From Klebsiella indica (lineage in GTDB: Bacteria > Pseudomonadota > Gammaproteobacteria > Enterobacterales > Enterobacteriaceae), in NCBI RefSeq assembly GCF_005860775.1, contig NZ_VCHQ01000007.1, forward strand, positions 1-64,000: a stretch of DNA of 64,000 bases. The letters run 5' to 3'. How positions within the stretch are numbered: the stretch's first letter is position 1; the number at the start of each line of letters is the position of its first letter. Under the pieces are notes generated by a model that saw only the letters and a list, made by a program, of their open reading frames with translations, had not been told where the DNA came from and made no database searches. Made by a program: the position numbers and the translations under genes. Shown here piece by piece: positions 1 to 8,131 of this stretch.

Positions 1-21
1 TAGTAGATCACTCAGGGGGAA

Positions 22-83
22 CTCAGTCCGGTTTATGCGATCTGATCAATCGCTGAATATCCCAAATCACCAACCGGACTGAG
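22..83 (+). promoter_or_regulatory. Inverted repeat in transposase leader
   Basis: CTCAGTCCGGTT at 22-33 is perfectly complementary to AACCGGACTGAG at 72-83. The right arm ends two bases before the transposase ATG and includes the only weak Shine-Dalgarno-like bases. A transcript entering from outside could fold and hide the start. That role is inferred from other IS elements. Confidence 0.45.
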
Positions 84-85
84 CG

Positions 86-1117
86 ATGCCGATCATAGCA
101 CCAATACCCCGTGGCGAACGACGCCTGATGCAGAAAGCTATCCATAAAACTCGCGATAAAAATCATGCCCGCAGGCTAACGGCTATGCTGATGCTTCATC
201 GGGGTGAACGGGTCAGCGATGTTGCCAGAACACTCTGTTGTGCCCGTTCATCCGTTGGTCGCTGGATTAACTGGTTTACGCACTCAGGTATTGAAGGCCT
301 GAAATCCTTACCCGCAGGACGCTCCCGACGCTGGCCGTTCGAGCATATTTGTGCATTGCTGCGTGAGCTCGTTAAGCATTCTCCCGGCGATTTTGGTTAT
401 CAGCGTTCCCGCTGGAGTACCGAACTGCTGGCGATAAAAATCCGTGATGTCACCGGTTGTCCGCTACATGCTTCAACCATCCGGCGATGGTTACCTGCTG
501 CCGGACTGGTATGGCGCAGAGCAGCGCCAACACTGCGTATCCGGGACCCGAATAAGGAAGAAAAAATGGCAGCGATTAATGTGGCGTTAGCCAGCTGTAG
601 CACAGAACACCCGGTGTTTTACGAAGATGAAGTGGATATCCACCTCAATCCCAAAATCGGCGCTGACTGGCAGTTACACGGGCAGCAAAAACGCGTTGTC
701 ACGCCAGGGCAGAATGAAAAGTACTATCTTGCCGGTGCGCTGCACAGTGGTACGGGCAAAGTCAGCTACGTGGGTGGAAACAGCAAAGGTTCATCATTAT
801 TTATCAGTATGTTAAAACATCTGAAGGCGACATACCGGCGGGCAAAAACGATAACGCTCATTGTCGATAACTACATCATCCACAAAAGCCGTGAAACGTT
901 GCGCTGGCTGAAAGCAAACCCAAAGTTCAGAGTGATTTATCAGCCAGTTTACTCGCCGTGGGTCAATCATGTTGAACGGTTGTGGCAGGCGCTTCATGAA
1001 ACAATAACCCGAAATCACCAGTACCGTTCAATGTGGCAACTGTTGAAAAAGGTTCGTCACTTTATGGATACCGTCAGCCCATTCCCCGGTGGAAAGCATG
1101 GGCTGGCTAAAGTGTAG
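86..1117 (+). CDS. IS630 family transposase
   Basis: A 343-residue DDE transposase of the IS630/Tc1 superfamily, which moves the surrounding element by cut-and-paste into TA sites. The N-terminal third is a helix-turn-helix region (VSDVARTLCCARSSVGRWI, about residues 42-60). The C-terminal half is the DDE_3 domain, with catalytic acidic residues in FYEDEVDI, IVDNYIIH and NHVERLWQ. The length and sequence closely resemble, from memory, the original Shigella IS630 protein. There are no frameshifts, so it looks intact. The ATG at 86 directly follows the right arm of a 12-bp inverted repeat that may mask the ribosome binding site. Confidence 0.95.
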   Translation: MPIIAPIPRGERRLMQKAIHKTRDKNHARRLTAMLMLHRGERVSDVARTLCCARSSVGRWINWFTHSGIEGLKSLPAGRSRRWPFEHICALLRELVKHSPGDFGYQRSRWSTELLAIKIRDVTGCPLHASTIRRWLPAAGLVWRRAAPTLRIRDPNKEEKMAAINVALASCSTEHPVFYEDEVDIHLNPKIGADWQLHGQQKRVVTPGQNEKYYLAGALHSGTGKVSYVGGNSKGSSLFISMLKHLKATYRRAKTITLIVDNYIIHKSRETLRWLKANPKFRVIYQPVYSPWVNHVERLWQALHETITRNHQYRSMWQLLKKVRHFMDTVSPFPGGKHGLAKV

Positions 1118-1335
1118 CGGTATTAGGATCAGTTATTTAGTATGGTCATAAATGTGAAAAAAGTATCGGTCAATAACAAAGATTTACATGTCAGGTAGCA
1201 TGAACTTTCGATGTTGAACACCTTAAACATTCAAGAATATGGAGTTAATGATCATGGATTTATTGGACATGTAGCATGTCATAACTTTCTATTTTAAATA
1301 AGCTAAGTTTATTTAACGAAAAGAGACATAAATAA

Positions 1336-2370
1336 TCAATGTGAATGACTCTTAGAGCAATCATATTTTTCAATTACCTCAGCAGACTTCTTCATTGTCA
1401 TATTATTATTCAAGACTCCAAACCCCTGTTCTGGATCAGCTTGGTTTGTCCCATCATCCTTAAAATCATAAATATATACTCCTGCATAACCTCGTGCTTT
1501 AGCTTCACAGATAGCTTTTTTGATATTGATAGCTTGTTCATCATAAGAAACTCCATAACGAGATTTTGCTGTAGTCCAACCAATTTCTGTAATAAAAACA
1601 GGCTTATCCTTAAAGTATTTATTTCCTTGAACTAAATTCATAGCGTAGTCTATTTGTTTAGTATAGAAATCAAACCTATCGAATGGAGGTTTGCGATATG
1701 TCGTATAGGGGTGAATAGACAATGCATCAGTATAAATAGACATATCTTTAGATAAATAATCTTTTAAATAATCACCTTTGTTTTCAATGCCGATTGCTTT
1801 ATTAAACGCTGCTGGTGAAAATGAGCTAGTAATAACAAGAGAATGATTATCATTCTTTTTTATAATTGGATAGACAGCTTTGACCAATTTTTTATAGTCA
1901 GCAACACTCCCAGGCTTTGTATCACCATCACGGCTATTCCATTCATTCCAAATTTGATAGTATTGCACCCGTCCTTCAAAATGTTTGGTTACAAAATCAA
2001 CATAATTTCTAAAACCCGCAACAGCATTATTGCTTGTTGGCTTATCACCATTATCATAGAGTTTATTACCATAATCTAAAATCAATAATACACTCAGTCC
2101 ATTTTTTAATGCATAATCGACCATAAAATCCCAGTTTGATGGGATTTCATATACGCCACGTTTTTTTTCAACGACTTTCCAAGGCACATCTATACGAACA
2201 GAACTAAAACCGATTGCTTTGATTTTATTTATTGAGGAAGAAATATCCGACTCTTTTTTTGCATACAGGTGTGCATTTACCCCTACAAAAAAGTCCTGAG
2301 CAAAAGTTAAGGCTGGAGACAAAACCATACAGAATAACAATACATTAAAAAGATGCTTAATATTTTTCAT
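1336..2370 (-). CDS. Secreted glycoside hydrolase (clan GH-A, PslG/GH39-like)
   Basis: A 344-residue protein with a signal peptide (residues 1-24, cleavage near TFAQ) and a TIM-barrel glycosidase domain. The retaining clan GH-A signatures are present: acid/base Glu143 in IWNEWN and nucleophile Glu262 in FITEIGW. It probably acts in the periplasm or outside the cell on the capsule polymer, as PslG does for Psl in Pseudomonas; the exact substrate cannot be read from the sequence. It is the last gene of the visible capsule operon, its ATG overlapping the acyltransferase stop by 4 bp, and is AT-rich like its neighbours. Alternative: a GH5-like cellulase family member. Confidence 0.8.
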   Translation of the reverse strand: MKNIKHLFNVLLFCMVLSPALTFAQDFFVGVNAHLYAKKESDISSSINKIKAIGFSSVRIDVPWKVVEKKRGVYEIPSNWDFMVDYALKNGLSVLLILDYGNKLYDNGDKPTSNNAVAGFRNYVDFVTKHFEGRVQYYQIWNEWNSRDGDTKPGSVADYKKLVKAVYPIIKKNDNHSLVITSSFSPAAFNKAIGIENKGDYLKDYLSKDMSIYTDALSIHPYTTYRKPPFDRFDFYTKQIDYAMNLVQGNKYFKDKPVFITEIGWTTAKSRYGVSYDEQAINIKKAICEAKARGYAGVYIYDFKDDGTNQADPEQGFGVLNNNMTMKKSAEVIEKYDCSKSHSH

Positions 2371-2930
2371 AGTATCCTCTTAAGAATTTTGCAAGGATTT
2401 CCAGCATAAACTGCGAATGCTTCAAGATTTTTATTGACTACAGAATTACCGCCAATTACAACATGCTCATTGATAGTACTTCCTTTAGTAATTATAGTTC
2501 CAGCGCCAACCCATACATTTTTTTTTATAAGAATTGGTTTTACTGAATATCCCTGATACCTAATATCTTTACTTCGATCAGAAAAATTATGATCTGAATC
2601 AAAACAGCACACATTATGACCAAATAGACAATTATCACCAATGACAATACTAGAATGCGAAACTATATTAACATTTTTATTAAAAAAAACACCATTCCCG
2701 ATTATAATTGAACCATTGGAACTAATAAATGAAGAATTTCTAGAAATATAAACCCTATCTCGTTCACTTTTAAATTCTATATAACCATTTCCTACAATTT
2801 TTATATTTGCAAAAGGTGAAATATAAACTTTAAATGGATTAATTTTCAACCTTCCTCTGTAGCGAACTTGTAAAAAGCAACATTTTAAAAAAGAAATCAA
2901 ATATTTTACTAATTTCAAGTAGCACCTCAT
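2367..2930 (-). CDS. Left-handed beta-helix (hexapeptide) acyltransferase
   Basis: A 187-residue WcaF/Maa-type O-acyltransferase, expected to acetylate a sugar of the capsule repeat unit in the cytoplasm using acetyl-CoA. The middle and C-terminal parts carry imperfect hexapeptide repeats (IVIGDN, VWVGAG, VVIGGN). The catalytic histidine lies in DSDHNFSD (His114), and the end AGNPCKILKR is typical of the family. The N-terminal about 60 residues do not match the core and are Lys/Tyr rich. It overlaps the downstream hydrolase by ATGA and lies 54 bp after wzx, so translational coupling to the hydrolase is likely. The acceptor sugar is unknown. Confidence 0.85.
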   Translation of the reverse strand: MRCYLKLVKYLISFLKCCFLQVRYRGRLKINPFKVYISPFANIKIVGNGYIEFKSERDRVYISRNSSFISSNGSIIIGNGVFFNKNVNIVSHSSIVIGDNCLFGHNVCCFDSDHNFSDRSKDIRYQGYSVKPILIKKNVWVGAGTIITKGSTINEHVVIGGNSVVNKNLEAFAVYAGNPCKILKRIL

Positions 2931-2962
2931 AAATATTATATAAACCTAAATGCCATTCACTA

Positions 2963-3001
2963 TTTACGATTTACGATTTACGATTTACGATTTACGATTT
3001 A
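2963..3001. repeat. Heptanucleotide tandem repeat (TTTACGA)n
   Basis: Five perfect tandem copies of TTTACGA (2963-2997) and a partial sixth. The minus-strand reading, TCGTAAA, supplies the last codons and the TAA stop (2985-2987) of wzx and continues into the gap before the acyltransferase gene. Confidence 0.95.
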
Positions 3002-4499
3002 TTTTCGCAATAACACCGGATAAAACATTTAATAATACATCCCTGTACTCTTTAAAGAAGATGATCCAAAAAAATAAAAAAACAAACATACATATACCGT
3101 TAATCAATAACTTAAATAGTATGTCAACTTGGCTTTCAACATCGAAATACCCTCCCATAATATAATAAACTATTACATATATAACAATCCCAGTCAAATA
3201 TATAATTGTAGGTTTTATAATATCCTTTAATATACCTATATAACATGCACTTAATATAAAAACGACAAATCCATTAAGTGATGCACCAATACCAATACCA
3301 AACGCCCCCAAATGTCGAAATACAAGCAAATTCCATAGGATATTAGTCAACACAGATACTGAAATCACAATTAATACTTTTTTGTTTAATAAATGAGCGT
3401 TAAGAGCTTTCAAGAATATATAGCCAATAACTTGTGCCCAAAGGCCAATACACATACCTTTGAGATAGTTGGTTGTAATAAATACAGATTTATCATCAAA
3501 AGCACCATGCTTAAATAATAGGGTCACGATTTCATTCGAAAAAAAATATATATATAACGAGATTCCCCCGCCGAACACTAACAAAATTCGATAAATATTT
3601 TTTAAGTTTATTTTTGTATCTTTAATATTCGAGGCAGACCAATTTGACAAACCAGCAAATGCAACAGGGATGGCAATAAAGAAATTGACTGTATCTGTAA
3701 TAAACCTTGCATAATCGAGTCCAGAAATAGCATCAATACTAATTAGCGATGATAAAGCTCTTTCCAAAGCAATATTACCCTGCAATATAAACGGTAAAAA
3801 AATTAATGGCCGCATTAAATAAGCGAACTCTTTTGCAACGATTTTGATATCACTAAAATTAATTTCTTCAGGAAAAGAGAATAAGTTCTGTCTATTTTTT
3901 CGACAAAATGCCCAAGCACAGAATATTATATAACTACCAGTAAATCCCCAAGCTAAGTAAACATAGTTATTTAAGAAATAGGCAAGAAAAACGCCAAATA
4001 ACATTCCTAAATTTTGAAATATAGCCCTCATCGACATGGGAACAAAATCATCATGTGCCATTGACACATAATTTACTATCGCCGAACAAAGGTAAAATGG
4101 AGTACAAATAGCCATGATACTTAAGAGATTTTTGGCTATTAAAGCAGTACTTGGTTTTACTCCTGGTGCAAGAATAGTAATCCAAAAATCCGAATAAAAG
4201 ACTATAAAAAATGATACAAGAAGTGATATTATAACAAAAAAAAGGTACATTAACCATTTGAATGAGTCAGCTCTATTTTTATCCTCACTTAAATATTTTT
4301 TATACAGAGGTATAAATGCTGAGTTAAGTGAATCACTTGTCAAAAAATTAATTGGTACTAATGTACCAGTTTGGGCAATTCGATATGAGGCATTAATTTC
4401 ACCTGTACCAAAAAATCTAGAAAGACATATTTCTCGCGCAAGACCTAATACTTTTGACAACACATTTCCAGAAAAAAGTTGAAGTATATTTTTTTTCAT
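2985..4499 (-). CDS. wzx: Capsule repeat-unit flippase, MurJ/MviN type
   Basis: A roughly 504-residue polytopic inner-membrane protein with about 12-14 hydrophobic segments. The N-terminus (VLGLAREICLSRFFG) is characteristic of the MurJ/MviN branch of the MOP superfamily rather than of typical Wzx proteins. In a Wzy-dependent capsule locus it would flip undecaprenyl-linked repeat units to the periplasm. Lipid II flipping is a less likely role, because the chromosomal murJ lies elsewhere in enterobacteria. The ATG at 4499 is preferred over the in-frame GTG at 4502. Only 3 bp separate it from the upstream glycosyltransferase stop. The C-terminus is encoded by the heptamer repeat. Confidence 0.8.
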   Translation of the reverse strand: MKKNILQLFSGNVLSKVLGLAREICLSRFFGTGEINASYRIAQTGTLVPINFLTSDSLNSAFIPLYKKYLSEDKNRADSFKWLMYLFFVIISLLVSFFIVFYSDFWITILAPGVKPSTALIAKNLLSIMAICTPFYLCSAIVNYVSMAHDDFVPMSMRAIFQNLGMLFGVFLAYFLNNYVYLAWGFTGSYIIFCAWAFCRKNRQNLFSFPEEINFSDIKIVAKEFAYLMRPLIFLPFILQGNIALERALSSLISIDAISGLDYARFITDTVNFFIAIPVAFAGLSNWSASNIKDTKINLKNIYRILLVFGGGISLYIYFFSNEIVTLLFKHGAFDDKSVFITTNYLKGMCIGLWAQVIGYIFLKALNAHLLNKKVLIVISVSVLTNILWNLLVFRHLGAFGIGIGASLNGFVVFILSACYIGILKDIIKPTIIYLTGIVIYVIVYYIMGGYFDVESQVDILFKLLINGICMFVFLFFWIIFFKEYRDVLLNVLSGVIAKINRKS

Positions 4500-4502
4500 C
4501 AC

Positions 4503-5675
4503 TTATTCTCTATTTATTAATTCCAGATAAGAGGATGTAGAATAAGATAGTTTATTAACTTCATTTATATAGCTAGAGCGTGTTGAATTATTAATATTAG
4601 AGATTATTTTTGAGGCTACATTTGCAGCCTTAATATGGTCATCATGTCGAACTTTAAACATATTATTCCCTTCTGCAAAACTTAAATGTTCAGATAGAAT
4701 AATAGGAAGCCCACTGCATTGAGCCTCTAATACATTTAATGGCAAACCTTCAATTCGCTTAGTTAAAAATAAGAACAAATCAGCCACGCTCAAATAATCA
4801 GCAATATTATCTCTAGTTTGATCGCCTACAAAGCAAACAATATCTTTGACATCCAAATCATATGTAAGAGACTTTAGATTATTTTTTGCTGGTCCATCAC
4901 CAACAACAATATATTTAAGCTTGATATTTTGATTATTCTTTTTTAAAATTTTTAACATCCGTAGGTTATTATCGATTCCTTTTTGCTCATGTAACCTACA
5001 TACAGACACAATAACAAAAGTATCATCATTAATTCCAAGTTTTGATCTTAACTCATCTCTCTTATTCGGATTAAAATTAAACAACTCATCATCTACTCCA
5101 TTCTCTATTTTTATAACTTTTTCAAGATCAATAAAATAACTATAGGGTCTACTACTAATACTATGCAATACAGCATCACCTATTGTTACAATATAATCAA
5201 ACTTCCTGTAATAATATATATCTTTTATTAGCCAAACAGCATTTTTTATACCTTTTAACATTCGCAGTGGAGAGTAACTTTTAAGCTTAGTTTTAAGCTC
5301 ATCAAGAGATGTTCCATGGGCTTGCATGATAAATTTCGCTTCGGGGAAAATATTTTTATGTTTTAACACAGAGTATCCTGCCGCACTAACACTAATTACA
5401 GCATGAATATTTTCACCTCTTTTATTTTCCAAATGTGATGAAATTCTCCTCCACCAATTATAACTATATCTCCCTTGTCTGGTATCTTCAATCTCTATAA
5501 TATTTATATTACCAGTGTCTTCGACAGTCGTCCCATGTGGGAATTTGGTTGTCAATATTTCAATATCAAGACCTCGTCTTGAAAGACCTTTGCACATGTC
5601 CCATGTTACTATCTCCAAGCCACCAGAATTATGCATGGGAAGAGAACGAGCAATAATTATAATCTTATCTTTCAT
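4503..5675 (-). CDS. Capsule glycosyltransferase, GT4 family
   Basis: A 390-residue GT-B fold retaining glycosyltransferase that adds one sugar to the lipid-linked capsule repeat unit on the cytoplasmic face. The N-terminus has the glycine turn (SGGLEIVTWDM). The C-terminal donor-binding half has VSVCRLHEQKG and the EX7E motif (EGLPLNVLE, Glu309 and Glu317). Its start overlaps the end of the wzy gene by 11 bp and has a good ribosome binding site (AAGGAA). The specific sugar and linkage cannot be assigned. It is AT-rich, like the rest of the cassette. Confidence 0.85.
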   Translation of the reverse strand: MKDKIIIIARSLPMHNSGGLEIVTWDMCKGLSRRGLDIEILTTKFPHGTTVEDTGNINIIEIEDTRQGRYSYNWWRRISSHLENKRGENIHAVISVSAAGYSVLKHKNIFPEAKFIMQAHGTSLDELKTKLKSYSPLRMLKGIKNAVWLIKDIYYYRKFDYIVTIGDAVLHSISSRPYSYFIDLEKVIKIENGVDDELFNFNPNKRDELRSKLGINDDTFVIVSVCRLHEQKGIDNNLRMLKILKKNNQNIKLKYIVVGDGPAKNNLKSLTYDLDVKDIVCFVGDQTRDNIADYLSVADLFLFLTKRIEGLPLNVLEAQCSGLPIILSEHLSFAEGNNMFKVRHDDHIKAANVASKIISNINNSTRSSYINEVNKLSYSTSSYLELINRE

Positions 5676-6927
5676 AGCGTTCCTTTTTTGTCATTGTTCG
5701 TTTTGATCTTTTATATAAATTCGCAAGAGCAATACCTATAAAGCAAATAAAAAAATCTCGTTCGTACGGCGCATCAACAATACCAAAATATAACAACTCT
5801 AAAATCAACAGACTAGAGAAAATAGAATCAGCATTACCCCATACCATATTTTTTGCTCTATTTACTAATAGAATTACACTGATTATTCCTAATAAACCAA
5901 AAACTGCAAATGTGTATACATAAAAGCTATCTGCAAATGAAAACTCGCTAACATCGTAATCAGAACCATTATAAAAATATCCCAATGGTGATCCTATACC
6001 TCCCATCCCAATACCAAATAAATAACTACCTTTATTAATAATAAAATCAAGTGCTAATGGCCATGTTACAGTCATTCGTGCAAAGATTGTCTCCGCAGTA
6101 AATAGCCAAGATCCTGAAGTATGTCCCGAATATACAAACATTCCCCAATAAATATATGATAGCAAGGGTAATCCAATGCCTATAATTAATGGGGGTAGAT
6201 AAAAATATTTTATTAAGTATCTTTTTCCATTTGAAATAGCAGTCACAACTCCCATAATTAAGAATGCAAAAATTGGCCCCTTAGCAGTTGTTAACAGAAG
6301 GAATAAGAGTGTAACTATAAAATATAAAAATTTATAAAATTTACGCTCTGTGAAACAATATAAATATGTTCCTAACGCTAATAACTGAGATGCAACTGAC
6401 CACGATGCAACAGAAAATCCTGCATATCGACTAACACCGTATGTTGCCCATTCTTTGGCAACATATACCTCCTTGCCACCAATATCAACAGATGTCCCAG
6501 CCCATGGGAATGTGATAAATATATTCAAAAGAAGCCCTAAACAACACATTATCCATAGAAATAGAAAATATTTTTTTGATGCGGAATTAAGTAACTCATT
6601 ACCAAAATATATCGAGAATATAAATGGAATAAATATATAAACAGAAAAAAGAATTTGCTCCATATTTCTCATTGTTATATATGAAACTATGGAGGATATA
6701 ATTATCATAAAAATTAAAAATAATGTTGGTTTATTTGTTTTTGCGCTCAAAAACAAATACAGAAACACTACAAATAGTAGTAATATTTTCGGAAGATAGA
6801 ATAAAAATCCAACACCTGCTAAATTAAAGATCCATTTCAATGGTGCATACAATATACTCCACGTTAGATAAACTATAAAAGTAAAACGTGCAATATTAGT
6901 ACTTATATTTCTTTGCTGAAATGCCAT
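5665..6927 (-). CDS. wzy: Capsule repeat-unit polymerase
   Basis: A 420-residue, very hydrophobic inner-membrane protein with roughly ten or more membrane segments and a large periplasmic loop in the C-terminal half (residues about 280-340, Gly/Ser/Tyr rich). This is the usual build of O-antigen/capsule polymerases, whose sequences are poorly conserved. Identification rests on topology and position: it is the only multi-spanning protein besides wzx, placed between glycosyltransferase genes. It would join repeat units in the periplasm block by block. AT-rich codon use suggests horizontal transfer. No homologous serotype can be named without a search. Confidence 0.75.
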   Translation of the reverse strand: MAFQQRNISTNIARFTFIVYLTWSILYAPLKWIFNLAGVGFLFYLPKILLLFVVFLYLFLSAKTNKPTLFLIFMIIISSIVSYITMRNMEQILFSVYIFIPFIFSIYFGNELLNSASKKYFLFLWIMCCLGLLLNIFITFPWAGTSVDIGGKEVYVAKEWATYGVSRYAGFSVASWSVASQLLALGTYLYCFTERKFYKFLYFIVTLLFLLLTTAKGPIFAFLIMGVVTAISNGKRYLIKYFYLPPLIIGIGLPLLSYIYWGMFVYSGHTSGSWLFTAETIFARMTVTWPLALDFIINKGSYLFGIGMGGIGSPLGYFYNGSDYDVSEFSFADSFYVYTFAVFGLLGIISVILLVNRAKNMVWGNADSIFSSLLILELLYFGIVDAPYERDFFICFIGIALANLYKRSKRTMTKKERYER

Positions 6928-6943
6928 ATTGAACCTTTAAATA

Positions 6944-8131
6944 TCATTGCTGCGCATTTATAATATTAATCATTTTTGTAGTTCTTGTGTCATACGTATA
7001 TTGCTGTGATATTTCTTGGATTTCTTTAAGAGGTACTTGCTTCCCCTCTAATATTTCTTCTATGGCCGTAATAAATTCGTCGATATTACGTCCAACTTTA
7101 ACATATTTGCGAAAATCTTTTATAGAAAGAAGGTCTACACTAACTACACTTCGTCCTGCAGCAAGATACTCAAAGAATTTCATAGGGAACATATTATCCG
7201 TATATTCATTTAAATTATTTGGAAGTAATGCAATATCAAATCCCTTCAAATAATTTGGCAATAAAGAATATGATTTTGCACCTAAAAAATGGATATTATC
7301 ACATTCTTGTAAAATTGAAACGTTTGTTCCCGGATCTCCCTCACCAACATCACCAATCAAAACTATGTGCCAATTTGGTCTATTCTTAGCTAAGCCATGA
7401 AGCAAATTAAAATCAATTTTATAACTACTAATTGCACCAATAAATCCCAGTCGTGGATGTGGTATCAAATCAATATCCTCAGGAACTACTGTGTGTTCAT
7501 TTAATGCCTTTGAAAAATGATCATAATCTGCAACGTTTGAAAAATAATAAACGTGATCACTCCATTTTTTTCTTGAGTCAAACAAAGTTGGAGATGTAAC
7601 AAATACAATATCAGCAGATTTAGTTAAATCCTTTTCGGATGCTTCCAAAACGCTAACAGGCATTCCTGGTTGAGCTTTTATTTCATCTACACAGTGGTAT
7701 ACTACATAAGAAAATTTTTTTATATTAATAAATCTTGTGGTTAATGGATTATATGTCCACAAAACCGAATTCTTAAATCCATTAAGTTTAAGCCAAAACA
7801 TTAGCATACTGCTAAATAGAAACTTATTAAAATATCTTATTACTTTAACATCGTTGAATGGTATTAAAATTGGTGACCACACATAAATATTATCTTTCAC
7901 CTTCCTTGGGGCTTTTAATCCTTTTATACATCTCTTGATAATTCTTTTAAAGTCTTTTTTATTAATACTTGGTTTTCGTAAACCAAGAGAGTCTATATAA
8001 AAGACCTTATACCCCTTTTTTGCTAAATCCGATGCTACATGCTGTTTATTTGTCCAAAAGGGATTATCCCAATCTGCAGTAGATAAAACTACAACCTCTT
8101 TGCTTTTCTTTATCATTTTAAATCCAACCAT
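6944..8131 (-). CDS. Capsule glycosyltransferase, GT4-like
   Basis: A 395-residue GT-B type glycosyltransferase for repeat-unit assembly. The N-terminal acceptor domain begins with VVVLSTADWDNPFWTNKQ, typical of a GT1/GT4 subgroup seen in polysaccharide clusters. The C-terminal donor domain has LGFIGAISSYKID, WHIVLIGDVGEGD and FPMKFFEYLAAGR, whose glutamate corresponds to the second Glu of EX7E. The start at 8131 overlaps the upstream stop as TAATG. A second ATG at 8116 has a better Shine-Dalgarno (TTGGAT) and may be the true start. Donor and acceptor sugars are unknown. Confidence 0.82.
   Translation of the reverse strand: MVGFKMIKKSKEVVVLSTADWDNPFWTNKQHVASDLAKKGYKVFYIDSLGLRKPSINKKDFKRIIKRCIKGLKAPRKVKDNIYVWSPILIPFNDVKVIRYFNKFLFSSMLMFWLKLNGFKNSVLWTYNPLTTRFINIKKFSYVVYHCVDEIKAQPGMPVSVLEASEKDLTKSADIVFVTSPTLFDSRKKWSDHVYYFSNVADYDHFSKALNEHTVVPEDIDLIPHPRLGFIGAISSYKIDFNLLHGLAKNRPNWHIVLIGDVGEGDPGTNVSILQECDNIHFLGAKSYSLLPNYLKGFDIALLPNNLNEYTDNMFPMKFFEYLAAGRSVVSVDLLSIKDFRKYVKVGRNIDEFITAIEEILEGKQVPLKEIQEISQQYTYDTRTTKMINIINAQQ

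Larger units (their letters stand above)
3..1140 (+). mobile_element. IS630-type insertion sequence
   Basis: The element holds one full-length transposase gene. Imperfect terminal inverted repeats are visible: GTAGATCACTCA at 3-14 and, on the opposite strand at 1129-1140, CTAAATAACTGA. Each end is directly flanked by TA (1-2 and 1141-1142), the dinucleotide duplicated by IS630-family elements. The left end coincides with the window edge, so the target duplication cannot be confirmed from further upstream. The element lies downstream of the capsule glycoside hydrolase, a common place for IS elements in exchanged capsule cassettes. Confidence 0.65.

Noticed and set aside
2963..3001. Tandem repeat considered as a CRISPR array.
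   Set aside because: The unit is 7 bp with no spacers and no cas genes are nearby.
2950..3165. A plus-strand open frame beginning with the repeated peptide TIYDLRF.
   Set aside because: It is the translation of the heptamer repeat plus the antisense of wzx; no ribosome binding site or family match.
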